Part shown: positions 16,983-25,030 of the stretch, piece after piece
Layout: each line of letters opens with the position of its first letter
Position numbering within the stretch: position 1 is the stretch's first letter
Assembly (NCBI GenBank): GCA_017303635.1
Contig: JAFLCG010000029.1
Location: 1-36,380 of the forward strand
Reading direction: 5' to 3'
DNA from: Anaerolineae bacterium
Lineage (GTDB): Bacteria > Chloroflexota > Anaerolineae > Aggregatilineales > Phototrophicaceae
DNA length: 36,380 bases
The notes under the pieces: model-generated
The model's input: the letters and a program-made list of their open reading frames with translations, nothing else
Told to the model about the DNA's origin: nothing
Databases searched by the model: none
Position numbers and translations under genes: made by a program

Positions 16983-17809
16983 TCACCAGGCGGCTCTGGA
17001 GAGCTTTCAGTCAACCGCCGATGAATAAGCCACTCTTTGAGCGTGTCGCGCTGAATGCCGCCTTCTCACCGGCATTACGTTCACTCTGGTGGAATAACCT
17101 CGCCATTCAAGGGCAAGTCTGGCTGTGGTCCCTGGTCTTCATTCTCGATGTACGCGCCTTACCACTCATGCTGCTCAGTGGCACATTCTACGGACTGCTA
17201 TGGGCAGTGGGGGTGAGCGGAACGATCTTACATGAACGCAGTACCGGTACTTATGATCTGCTTTGCCTGACTCCGGAAGGTACATTTGGCGTAAACTGGA
17301 CAATTTGCCTGGGCTGCCTGCATCAGGGGGATGCTTTCCGGCATGTGAATTCCCAAGAAGCCTGGACCATCCGCCTGATGCTGATGATTCCACTCATCGT
17401 CACCGCCAATCTGGCCCTCAACCGTTTACTGACCAATTCTCCAGTAGCTCTGGTATGGATGGGGGTGCTTGTAGTGTTATTTTACTTCGACCACGTCCAG
17501 TCAATCATTATAGGAAGCCTCTTTGGCCTCATGGCCCCCCAAACCAGCACTTCCGGTGATACGCGCCTCTGGGCAGTAGCCGGTCTGATACTCGGTCAAG
17601 TTCTTAGTTACGGAACCTTCTTCGGCGTCGTTCTGCTCAGTCCGTTGTTGAACCTCCCGCCTGCGCTTTCACCCGTTATTGCCCTGGCAGCATTCTTCGG
17701 CCTGCGAGAATGCATTATCTATACACAGATTCGCTCCACGAGAAATCTCTTCAATGCCTCAGCGGATGAAATGCGTTTGGCACTCAACCGCTTGCCGGAT
17801 GTCGCATGA
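16979..17809 (+). CDS. Polytopic membrane protein, array paralogue 1
   Basis: A 276-residue protein with about six hydrophobic segments. Not recognised as a named family. It shares with the next three genes a common plan: hydrophobic pair (about 48-83), the cytoplasmic motif HERSTGTYDLLCLTPEG (85-101), a membrane helix ending in YFDHVQS (169-175), a GxxxPQ loop, a QxxSY helix and a terminal GLRE (241-244). The motif recalls the ERexGTxELLLxTP coupling-helix element of ABC-2-type permeases, so a degenerate permease is one possibility, but no ATPase is next to it. It overlaps both neighbours by 4 bases. Confidence 0.7.
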   Translation: MITRRLWRAFSQPPMNKPLFERVALNAAFSPALRSLWWNNLAIQGQVWLWSLVFILDVRALPLMLLSGTFYGLLWAVGVSGTILHERSTGTYDLLCLTPEGTFGVNWTICLGCLHQGDAFRHVNSQEAWTIRLMLMIPLIVTANLALNRLLTNSPVALVWMGVLVVLFYFDHVQSIIIGSLFGLMAPQTSTSGDTRLWAVAGLILGQVLSYGTFFGVVLLSPLLNLPPALSPVIALAAFFGLRECIIYTQIRSTRNLFNASADEMRLALNRLPDVA

Positions 17810-18690
17810 ATCGGCTCTTGCTCGTCCGCTTAGCTCGCTTGTTTTATGCGCCAGCAGGTCATGGACGCCTCTATCGTCTGGCGCACCATCCGCCATCCCT
17901 ACCCGCCATCCGCATCCCCTTCCGCCCAGTCATGGAATTGATCGGGCTACTATTCACCTGCGGGCTTATGCTCACCCCGGCTATCATTTTTTGGTTGGCA
18001 ATCGCTGTCCTGGTCATCATCTTGAATGGCACCCTGTTTGGTGCCTGGTGGGCTAATCAGATGGCTGCCTTACTGACCAACCTGCAAAGCCGGGGGGTCT
18101 ACGATCAATATGCCGTGTTACCAGGCGGTCGCCTGAACCTGCATATTGCCATCAGCACGGGCATCCTGCATCGGTTGGAAAGCCTGACCAATCTTCATCG
18201 GATCATTCGCGGCATAGCCATCGTGCTAGGGGGATTCGCCACCTTGAGCCTCTGCATGATCGGCATCAATGCGGGTGGCGGGCGAGCAACCGATGGCCTA
18301 AACCCGGCTATACAGACCAGTCTGAATACCAGTTTAGGGCTGCTGACCTTTTTGCTGCTATTCTATGTCGATCACTTTACAAGTATCACCCTCTGTGCCC
18401 TTTGTGGAATGCTCGTCCCTGTCTGGACCAAGCGGGCCGCAGAAGCCCGACTGTGGGCCGTCGGCCTGTTCTTGAGCCTCCAGGTCATCAGTTATACCTT
18501 ATGGGGGATACTTGCCTTGGGAATATTACCCCAGTTACTCATCACGCTCGGCACGTTGGGAAGGCTGATGCTGATTGTCGCCCAGATAGCCCTATACCTA
18601 CTCATCCGCGAAGGCATTATTCGATTGGTCTGGAAACGGATCGTGACCGAGTTAGAACTGGCCTCAAGCGACATCCGAGCCATTGTTTGA
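17806..18690 (+). CDS. Polytopic membrane protein, array paralogue 2
   Basis: A 294-residue protein of about six membrane segments, the second copy in the array. The shared motifs are present but more diverged: LQSRGVYDQYAVLPGG (93-108) replaces the acid-Arg start, FYVDHFTS (186-193) and LIREGIIR (266-273) are kept, and the CGMLVP loop and QVISY helix match copy 1. A Gly-rich insertion (about 153-165) between helices is unique to this copy. The start overlaps the previous stop (ATGA), suggesting coupled translation. Function unknown; the loss of the Glu in the ABC-2-like motif suggests it is the most specialised or degenerate copy. Confidence 0.7.
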   Translation: MNRLLLVRLARLFYAPAGHGRLYRLAHHPPSLPAIRIPFRPVMELIGLLFTCGLMLTPAIIFWLAIAVLVIILNGTLFGAWWANQMAALLTNLQSRGVYDQYAVLPGGRLNLHIAISTGILHRLESLTNLHRIIRGIAIVLGGFATLSLCMIGINAGGGRATDGLNPAIQTSLNTSLGLLTFLLLFYVDHFTSITLCALCGMLVPVWTKRAAEARLWAVGLFLSLQVISYTLWGILALGILPQLLITLGTLGRLMLIVAQIALYLLIREGIIRLVWKRIVTELELASSDIRAIV

Positions 18691-18761
18691 CAGAATATTG
18701 TCCAGAGCGCACATAACCTGTTTGCATTACAATAAGAGCATTGGGGAATTAAGGACTGCCT

Positions 18762-19613
18762 ATGCTCGGTTGGAGACTCTGGCGGCAGATCAGTCGCTAT
18801 ACGGTCCATATTCTGGAAAATCCGATACATCGCCGCATCGTTGGGCAGGCCGCGCCACCCCTGCCGTTCATGCTGGAATGTGCCATGTTGTTCCTCGTGC
18901 CAGTCATCATGCTTCCGGCGATTGTATTCACCAGTGCCGTCTACGGAGTGCGCTGGGCCACACTCATCAGCCAGAGCATTGCCAGGGAACAGGTCACTGG
19001 ACGCTTCGACCTGCTGGCCCTCACACCCAACGGTTCATTCGGAAGCGCCTGGGTCATGGCCTGTGGGGCCATTCAACGTACAGGCATGCTCTATGTGCTG
19101 GAAACTCCTTTTTCCTGGCTGCTGCGTGGCTTCCTCATGCTCATAGTCTTCACCTCGGTTGCGATCTTCTCGCTGGATGTAACTTTCAACAACCAGACGG
19201 ATGCAATCATCATTTCCATCTATACGTTCGCGATATTGATGTGCGCCCTGTTGATCGATCACGTACATTCGGTTGGACTCTCCGTCATGATCGGGCTTTT
19301 AGCCCCGACTTACACGACCCGCACCGCCGATGCTGGACTGTTAGCCCTGACGGTCTACACCATGCTGCAATTGACCACCTACGCCGTTGTGGGCTTGTTC
19401 GGTTTTGCAGTACTGCCTGATCTGTTGGTTGCCCTCCTGGTGTCACCCATGATAAGGACTCTCCTGTTGCCGATCGTACGCGTGGTGCTGCTCTTTACCG
19501 TCCGGGAGCTAGTCGTCATCTATCTCTGGACTCTGGTACAGCAGCAGTACCACGCCGAAAAACAAGATGTCAATGCAGTTGATCTACCTGCCACCACCGT
19601 AAGAATTGGCTAA
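18762..19613 (+). CDS. Polytopic membrane protein, array paralogue 3
   Basis: A 283-residue protein with about six hydrophobic segments, third in the array. It carries the family motif as REQVTGRFDLLALTPNG (75-91) followed by SFGSAWVMACGA, the helix end LLIDHVHS (163-170), the GLLAP loop (178-182), QLTTY (203-207) and TVREL (246-250). AAGGA sits 7 bases before the ATG. A 71-base gap separates it from copy 2, the only break in the array, so a separate promoter is possible, although none with good spacing was found. The stop overlaps the next start (TAATG). Function unknown; see the array discussion in the findings. Confidence 0.7.
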   Translation: MLGWRLWRQISRYTVHILENPIHRRIVGQAAPPLPFMLECAMLFLVPVIMLPAIVFTSAVYGVRWATLISQSIAREQVTGRFDLLALTPNGSFGSAWVMACGAIQRTGMLYVLETPFSWLLRGFLMLIVFTSVAIFSLDVTFNNQTDAIIISIYTFAILMCALLIDHVHSVGLSVMIGLLAPTYTTRTADAGLLALTVYTMLQLTTYAVVGLFGFAVLPDLLVALLVSPMIRTLLLPIVRVVLLFTVRELVVIYLWTLVQQQYHAEKQDVNAVDLPATTVRIG

Positions 19614-20551
19614 TGCTGAACCCTAGCAAATGGCGGTTGCCCAGTCAGTCCGTCGGGCACCAACTGCGGCTAACGCCCGGCTTTCCTTACCCCATTGCTC
19701 CACAACAAAAGCGCTTGGGGGAGCGCCTGCATTTGGCACAGCAACTGACAGGCGCCCTCGTGTTCGGGCTGATCGGCTTCAGTTGCTGCTTTGGAACAAG
19801 TTTCGGATTCGGATCGTTGCCGTGGGAGGTACTTTCGGTCGGCATCATCCTCATCCTGCTATTTGCATTGGTTGGATTGCAGTCTGCATTCCGCGCTGCC
19901 CGCCTCAGTGGTTTGATCGCCGCGGAACGTCAGCGGGGCACCTATGATCTGGTCAGCCTATCGAACCTCGGGGCATTCGGCCTTCACTGCTGGATTGCGA
20001 CCTCGCACGCCTCAAGCCCATCTCGCCAGAATCTCGCATGGTTTCGGTACGGCCCTTTAGCGCCCTTGATTCGCGCCTTATCTATTCTGGCGATTCTGGT
20101 TTTGCTGTACTTCGTCGGGAGTGCTTTCCTATTCTCTTTTGAAAGAGAACCACTCGACACAGTCATTGTCACCGCCTACGTCATAAGTAGTACTTTTTGC
20201 GTCAAATTGTATTTCGATCAAAATCGCACGAGTGCCACTCTGATCGGTATTCTGATTCCAGCCAGGAGCGAAAAGGCTTTTGAAGCTCAGTTTTGGGCTT
20301 TTGTACTCTTCGCCGTTTACCAGTTGACCACCATGGTCCTGACTGTTTTGGCGGGCTTCATCCTGCCCTCAATCCTGTTTCCCCTGGAAATCCAATCGCT
20401 GGATGGTTTTGATTTGCTGCTCATCCTGTATCGGGTCGCACTCTTTGTCGGATCGCGTGAATTGCTGATTGGCTGGCTGTGGAGGCATCTCCGCTGGCGC
20501 TTGAATGGATATGATGAGGAGCTAGACCTCCTGAGTCGCATCGCGCTATAA
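19613..20551 (+). CDS. Polytopic membrane protein, array paralogue 4
   Basis: A 312-residue protein, the fourth and longest copy, with an extra basic, Pro-rich N-terminus of about 40 residues. The family motifs are AERQRGTYDLVSLSNLG (104-120), LYFDQNRTS (199-207, with DQ in place of DH), a GILIP loop (212-216), YQLTT (236-240) and GSRELLIGWLW (280-290). It overlaps copy 3 by one base (TAATG), so it is translationally coupled. Its TAA stop lies inside a TATAAT that may drive lipA just downstream. Function unknown; it clearly belongs to the same family as its three neighbours. Confidence 0.7.
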   Translation: MLNPSKWRLPSQSVGHQLRLTPGFPYPIAPQQKRLGERLHLAQQLTGALVFGLIGFSCCFGTSFGFGSLPWEVLSVGIILILLFALVGLQSAFRAARLSGLIAAERQRGTYDLVSLSNLGAFGLHCWIATSHASSPSRQNLAWFRYGPLAPLIRALSILAILVLLYFVGSAFLFSFEREPLDTVIVTAYVISSTFCVKLYFDQNRTSATLIGILIPARSEKAFEAQFWAFVLFAVYQLTTMVLTVLAGFILPSILFPLEIQSLDGFDLLLILYRVALFVGSRELLIGWLWRHLRWRLNGYDEELDLLSRIAL

Positions 20552-20552
20552 T
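20547..20552 (+). promoter_or_regulatory. -10 element upstream of lipA
   Basis: TATAAT overlapping the stop codon of the fourth array gene and 28 bases before the GTG start of lipA. The -35 is weak, so a dedicated lipA promoter is likely but unproven. Confidence 0.35.
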
Positions 20553-20580
20553 CAACCAACATGAGAACTGGAGATATATC

Positions 20581-21552
20581 GTGACCGATCTCATTGACCT
20601 CAATGCCATCCCGACCGTCCCGACAGACGGTTGGCAACCCGACCCGGCCCATCCACGTCGGCGTCCCCCGTGGATCAAAGTCCGCGCCCCGCAGGGGGAA
20701 GCGTTTGAAGAAGTTCGTGGCCTTATGCGTGGCCAAGCCCTCCACACCGTCTGCGAAGAAGCACAATGCCCGAACATTGGGGAATGCTGGGGCCGCCGCA
20801 CCGCCACCTTCCTGATGGGTGGAGACACCTGTACCCGCTCCTGTGGTTTCTGCGACATCAAGACCGGGCGGCCTAATCCTCTCGATTGGTTGGAACCGCT
20901 GCGCGTCGCCCAATCCGTCCGGGCGCTCGGCCTCCAACATGTCGTCATCACCTCCGTCAACCACGACGAACGCAAGGATGGCGGCGCACCGCTCTTTGCC
21001 ATGGTCATCCAGCAGATTCGCAAACTCCAACCTGGTTGCTCGATTGAAGTCCTGATTCCCGACTTCAAGGGCAGCGAAGAAGCCTTAAAAATTGTGATGG
21101 ATGCCCAACCGGAAATCCTTAACCACAATGTCGAAACTGTGCCGCGCCTGTTCCGCAAGGTACAGCCGCAGGACAAGTACGAATGGGCCATGAAGACTTT
21201 GACCAATGCCAAGCGGATGGACCCGTTGGTCTTGACAAAAAGTGGCATTATGGTCGGCCTGGGTGAGACTTTCGATGAAGTGGTCGAAGTCATGCGTGAT
21301 CTGCGCGGCTGCGATGTTGATATTCTGACCGTCGGTCAGTATCTGCAACCCAGCAAGGGGCATCTGCCGGTAGAGCGCTTCTACTTGCCAGAGGAATTCG
21401 ACCGCTTTGAAGTTATTGGCAAGGAGCTGGGCTTCAAGTGGGTGGAAAGTGGTCCGCTCGTCCGCAGCAGCTATCGGGCTGAGCGGCAGGTGCGGGAACT
21501 CTCCAAACTCAACCATATTCGTGTGCGAAGTGTCGAGGTCGATACTCAATAG
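20581..21552 (+). CDS. lipA: Lipoyl synthase
   Basis: A 323-residue radical-SAM enzyme that inserts two sulfurs into protein-bound octanoyl groups to make lipoyl cofactors for 2-oxoacid dehydrogenases and glycine cleavage. Both iron-sulfur clusters are readable: the auxiliary cluster CEEAQCPNIGEC (C58, C63, C69) and the SAM-cluster motif CTRSCGFC (C84, C88, C91). The C-terminal RSSYRAE motif with the conserved serine that ligates the auxiliary cluster is present. Length is standard. It starts with GTG; GGAG is 7 bases upstream. No lipB or lplA is nearby. Confidence 0.97.
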   Translation: MTDLIDLNAIPTVPTDGWQPDPAHPRRRPPWIKVRAPQGEAFEEVRGLMRGQALHTVCEEAQCPNIGECWGRRTATFLMGGDTCTRSCGFCDIKTGRPNPLDWLEPLRVAQSVRALGLQHVVITSVNHDERKDGGAPLFAMVIQQIRKLQPGCSIEVLIPDFKGSEEALKIVMDAQPEILNHNVETVPRLFRKVQPQDKYEWAMKTLTNAKRMDPLVLTKSGIMVGLGETFDEVVEVMRDLRGCDVDILTVGQYLQPSKGHLPVERFYLPEEFDRFEVIGKELGFKWVESGPLVRSSYRAERQVRELSKLNHIRVRSVEVDTQ

Positions 21553-21557
21553 TCATA

Positions 21558-21624
21558 AGTCGATAGCCTCAGGACAAGACTTACCCATATTGCGGGTCGG
21601 TTATAGGTCTTCTGGCTATCGACT
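21558..21624. repeat. Inverted repeat between convergent lipA and J-domain genes
   Basis: Perfect 11-base arms AGTCGATAGCC (21558-21568) and GGCTATCGACT (21614-21624) enclose 45 bases. The right arm touches the last codons of the J-domain gene. There is no T-run, so it is not a classical terminator. A related GCTGATA tandem motif lies at 36050-36065. Confidence 0.5.
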
Positions 21625-22375
21625 ACAGACTGACTTCAAAGCGCTTCATGATCTTGGCATAAGCTTCATTGATCGCTTGCATTTTGGTGGTGGCGTCCGG
21701 GGAAGTATCCAGATCAGGGTGATGCTGGCGTGCCTTACGCCGGTAAGCCTGTTTGACTTCGTCTTCACTGGCAGTTAGTGTCACCCCCAGCAGATCGTAG
21801 GCCGACCATAATGGATCTGCAGGTGCCGCTGGGCGCGGGGGTGAATACTGTTCCCCTGCCGCATGGTGGTGATATCCATGCTGCTCGAAGGCGCTGAACC
21901 CCGCTACCTTCCGTACCCCTAGCAGGTACTTATCATTAAACGTAGCATAATCCCCACTGAGTTGACCAAGATCAACCGATGATCCGTAACTGAGATGCCA
22001 CTGCCGATCAATCTCTACCGGCACAATACCGATACTGCGACCGTCTATCTGGTAGATATAGACCCGTCCCCCGTGAGCCGTCAGCACCAGCTTGAGTGCA
22101 TCGCTGCGAAGCGCAGACCGACCATCTTCCGTGATGAGGTCCGGCGAGAGGATGAACAGCGTATGCATATCACGGGCGGTATTGGCATTCAGGGTCTTTT
22201 TGACGAACCCTGTTGAAAGCTCCCCGGCCAACACATAGATCATAATCTCTTCGTCGAAGGTCGGTTGCTTGATTGTGACATGCACCGCCCCTTGATCGAG
22301 CACGCGCAGGTCTTTGAGGTTATCCAACCCACGCAGGGACTCGACCAGCCATGAGAAGGCGATTTTCAGGCTCAT
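21623..22375 (-). CDS. J-domain protein with unrecognised N-terminal domain
   Basis: A 250-residue protein. The C-terminal 65 residues are a J domain (AYDLLGVTLTASEDEVKQAY, HPD at 219-221) that would stimulate an Hsp70 (DnaK). It is not DnaJ itself: there is no G/F region or zinc finger. Residues 1-165 form an unrecognised alpha/beta domain, joined by a His/Pro-rich linker (about 166-188). The ribosome site GAGGTAAG overlaps the stop of the TIR gene 13 bases upstream, so the two are probably cotranscribed and coupled. The N-domain may select a client; whether that client is the TIR protein is speculation. Confidence 0.75.
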   Translation of the reverse strand: MSLKIAFSWLVESLRGLDNLKDLRVLDQGAVHVTIKQPTFDEEIMIYVLAGELSTGFVKKTLNANTARDMHTLFILSPDLITEDGRSALRSDALKLVLTAHGGRVYIYQIDGRSIGIVPVEIDRQWHLSYGSSVDLGQLSGDYATFNDKYLLGVRKVAGFSAFEQHGYHHHAAGEQYSPPRPAAPADPLWSAYDLLGVTLTASEDEVKQAYRRKARQHHPDLDTSPDATTKMQAINEAYAKIMKRFEVSL

Positions 22376-22388
22376 TTCTTACCTCATG

Positions 22389-23543
22389 CTACCAACCACG
22401 CTGTTTAGACCGTAGCAAAAAGTCACTTACACCTATGATCCCAGTTTGTTCTAGCGTTACACAAAAATTCGCCCAAATCTCAACCTCATCTGTGCCAAGC
22501 ACTTCATAGCTTAACTCAGATTGCATCTTCTCCAACGCCGGCACTATGAATTCACCAACTAACGTTGGAAAATCGCCGCTGTTTCGAATATGTGGATCGA
22601 GTAATGGTTTTTTCAACCGATCTATTGCAAGAAATACTATGCTTCTATTTGCATTTAGCTTTGTAATAAGAGCCGAAATCAGGGGTATAATCCTAGCACC
22701 CAACGATAATCGTTCAATAGTATTCAAGACAAGTGAGACATGGTCTGCATCCTCTCCAGTTAGCAATTCTACTTCCAAATAAGGGAGTGCCTTTTGCGGC
22801 ATCCAACGAAGAATGTTATTTGCACCTGATCTATCTTCATTCCGTCGATTCTCAATGAAAGAATTGCTGTGACGACCTTTCAAGGCTATATGCAGTAAGA
22901 TTGGAATCGCTCGCTCATCATCGAAACGATTTTCATCCATTAGCTTAAGGATATACTGCCTGATGGTATCTTCGCGTTTGTTCAAGCCATTTATCAGTAT
23001 CAACCTAGCAATATCATCATCCATATCCGCCAGGCGACGAATAGCTTCAAGATTGCTATCTATCCCATAGCGAATATCATAGGCCAAATGAGCTAATTGT
23101 CTAAGTTCGGGATCTGCTTCAGAGGGAATCCGTACATGAGTTATCCCATCTTGATTTCGATACTGAGTTAGTGCGTCCATCAAACTATAGTCTAAGTTTG
23201 GTTCACCTTCTTGAGAAATGTGATAAACCCAAAGCTGTTTATGGATTCTATCCCATTTACACTTCTGAATGACCAATATCTTTATGGTATCTTTTCCCAG
23301 TCCCAGCGCCCGCGCCCATTCGTAAGTCACTGCCGTTGATGCCATTGCCCCCTCAGTCGCAATCACAATCATTGCATAAGAATCGTCAATGGCATCATCA
23401 ATTGCCTTTGTCCATTCCTCACCAATGCGCTGGCTATCCACATCACGCCAAGTCTCAATGCCGTACACACGCAAAAGTTCATAAAGACGCTTTGCTTCTT
23501 CCGCGCCATCAGCACGAGAGTATGAAATAAACACCTTTGACAT
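22389..23543 (-). CDS. TIR-domain protein with C-terminal helical repeats
   Basis: A 384-residue protein. The N-terminal TIR domain (1 to about 135) starts with the typical KVFISYSRADG, has the WRDVDSQRIGEEW element and a conserved acid in AVTYEWARALG, where E75 is the candidate NADase glutamate. Bacterial TIR domains often cleave NAD+ or make cyclic-ADP-ribose signals, many in phage defence. Residues 160-384 are helical, with HEAT/ARM-like spacing (RRLADMDDDIARLILINGL, RAIPILLHIALKGRH). The gene is visibly richer in A+T than its neighbours, which suggests later acquisition. GGAG lies 7 bases upstream. A terminator stands just before it, so it should have its own promoter. Confidence 0.82.
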   Translation of the reverse strand: MSKVFISYSRADGAEEAKRLYELLRVYGIETWRDVDSQRIGEEWTKAIDDAIDDSYAMIVIATEGAMASTAVTYEWARALGLGKDTIKILVIQKCKWDRIHKQLWVYHISQEGEPNLDYSLMDALTQYRNQDGITHVRIPSEADPELRQLAHLAYDIRYGIDSNLEAIRRLADMDDDIARLILINGLNKREDTIRQYILKLMDENRFDDERAIPILLHIALKGRHSNSFIENRRNEDRSGANNILRWMPQKALPYLEVELLTGEDADHVSLVLNTIERLSLGARIIPLISALITKLNANRSIVFLAIDRLKKPLLDPHIRNSGDFPTLVGEFIVPALEKMQSELSYEVLGTDEVEIWANFCVTLEQTGIIGVSDFLLRSKQRGW

Positions 23544-23568
23544 GTTGATTCTCCGAACTCATTAAACG

Positions 23569-23590
23569 AAAAAGGGCGCTGTTCGCGCCC
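23569..23590 (-). terminator. Intrinsic terminator after the DnaB-like gene
   Basis: Minus-strand hairpin GGGCGC-GAACA-GCGCCC followed by TTTTT. It lies 25 bases after the DnaB-like gene and only 25 bases before the TIR gene start, separating the two transcriptionally. Confidence 0.82.
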
Positions 23591-23614
23591 CTCGTCTCCC
23601 ATGGCTGATCAATG

Positions 23615-24805
23615 CTAGCTCTCGATGACCTTATCATCAATGAGCTGCTGCTGCACCTTCTGACCACGCGGGTCAAAAGCGAAGTGCTGTCCATGCAACT
23701 GGAATTCCATATCCTGCATGGCGCGCCCGGCGCGGTTCTTCTCGACCGTGAAGACCACCCAGTCACGGAACTGCTTGGCAGCATATGGGTTAAACGCCGC
23801 ATGATCCTTTGACAGGATGTGATACTTGTTATTCATGATGATCGCGATGTCCGACTCGTAATCCAGTGCGCTGGAACCGCGCAGATGGAACAAGTGAATT
23901 CGCTTGCTCTTCAGACCTTCGCGATCCGCCGCCACGATGGAAAAGACCGGGACATCCAGCGAAAGCGCAATATCCTTCAGCCCTTCCACGATGATGGTTA
24001 CTTTGTCGTTCTCATCGCGCGGGCGTTCCGGGTAGACCGCGATCTTCTGCAGGTAGTCGATGAAGACCGTCACATTCCCGCCGGTCGCATCGCACAGCCG
24101 GGCCGTCATTTCCTTGATCGCCTTGAGGGTCGTCACTGCCGGACTGGCCTTGACCATAATCATCCGGTCCGCGTAACGAGCCATCCGCGTCAGGGCCGGC
24201 GCTGTCTTCGGGTTATCCTTCAGAATCGCCTGCAAAGTACCCGGGGCGCCGCTTTCCTTACCCATGAACCCTTTGGCTCGCTCTGCCACGATAATCTGGT
24301 ACAGATCACGCAGCTTGATACCCCGGCTCAGGTCAATCTCCGGTGGGTTCAGGCTTTCCATACAAAGCAGCCGATGCATCAAATGGGTTTCGGTATGCTC
24401 ATAGGACAGATAAAAAGCATATTGATCGGGGCGCATGGCGATATTGCGGGCGATCTGCAGGGTACAAATCGTCTTACCAATGCCCTGGGCACCGCCGAGC
24501 AGCACCAATTCCGTCTTACGCAGGCCACCGCCGATAAAACCATCTAACGGATCAAAACCAGTGGAGAGTGGCACATAATCCGCCAGATCGCCCGAAATGA
24601 TGCGATCGTTAGCCTCTGCCAGAACCTGGGTGAGGGTTCGTGGCAAATGGGCACCCGACCGAGCCGATGACGCGGGCGCGGTAGCCGGTCTCTGGGCGGG
24701 GGGAGGAGTTTGAGCCACTCTGGGTTGTGGAGTCTGAGGAGCAGCAGCCGAACGCGGGGCGGGCTGTTCCGGAGGCAAGTCACCAGTAAAGCGTCGAGTC
24801 GCCAT
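23615..24805 (-). CDS. DnaB-like helicase C-terminal-domain ATPase
   Basis: A 396-residue protein. The first 55 residues are Pro/Ala-rich and disordered. The rest is a RecA-fold ATPase most like the DnaB C-terminal helicase domain: PLSTGFDPLDGFIGGGL, Walker A GGAQGIGKT (104-112), the catalytic-Glu region YLSYEHTE (E136), Walker B FIDYLQ (248-253), and a region matching the DnaB LRxSGAIEqDAD loop as LRGSSALDYESD, then VEKNRAGRA. The primase-interacting N-domain of DnaB is absent, so it is unlikely to be the replicative helicase. RadA- or KaiC-like roles are alternatives. It ends in its own terminator. Confidence 0.72.
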   Translation of the reverse strand: MATRRFTGDLPPEQPAPRSAAAPQTPQPRVAQTPPPAQRPATAPASSARSGAHLPRTLTQVLAEANDRIISGDLADYVPLSTGFDPLDGFIGGGLRKTELVLLGGAQGIGKTICTLQIARNIAMRPDQYAFYLSYEHTETHLMHRLLCMESLNPPEIDLSRGIKLRDLYQIIVAERAKGFMGKESGAPGTLQAILKDNPKTAPALTRMARYADRMIMVKASPAVTTLKAIKEMTARLCDATGGNVTVFIDYLQKIAVYPERPRDENDKVTIIVEGLKDIALSLDVPVFSIVAADREGLKSKRIHLFHLRGSSALDYESDIAIIMNNKYHILSKDHAAFNPYAAKQFRDWVVFTVEKNRAGRAMQDMEFQLHGQHFAFDPRGQKVQQQLIDDKVIES

Positions 24806-24841
24806 GCACGCTACTTTCTCATACAGAATCGTAACAATTTA

Positions 24842-24870
24842 ATGATACTGTCATTATCTTTACAAATCAA
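24842..24870 (-). promoter_or_regulatory. Candidate promoter of the DnaB-like gene
   Basis: Minus strand TTGATT (24870 to 24865), a 17-base spacer and TATCAT (24847 to 24842), 36 bases before the ATG at 24805. Confidence 0.45.
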
Positions 24871-24993
24871 TCAAGGTTCCTTTTTTTATGATTTTTTAGC
24901 ATTTCTTCACCAATTCTATTAGCACATCCTCTGATTTCTTAATGCTTACAGCCTTTCATGCTCATCCTTACGCAAGCTTTTATTCACGATTCA

Positions 24994-25022
24994 TTCACAT
25001 TTCAAAAAAGTTATGCTACAAT
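24994..25022 (+). promoter_or_regulatory. Promoter of the sigma-factor gene
   Basis: TTCACA (5 of 6 consensus), an exact 17-base spacer and TACAAT, with TGC directly before the -10 (extended -10). Transcription would start near 25029, giving a leader of about 93 bases before the TTG at 25122. It is the best-formed promoter in the window. Confidence 0.75.
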
Positions 25023-25030
25023 ACTCGTGT

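Noticed and set aside
18687..18733. TTGACA followed by TACAAT before the third array gene
   Set aside because: The spacing is far too long for one promoter, and no other pair with 16-18 bases was found.
20317..21293. Two overlapping minus-strand frames of more than 230 codons opposite lipA
   Set aside because: lipA is certain from its two cysteine motifs; the antisense frames match nothing and lack ribosome sites.
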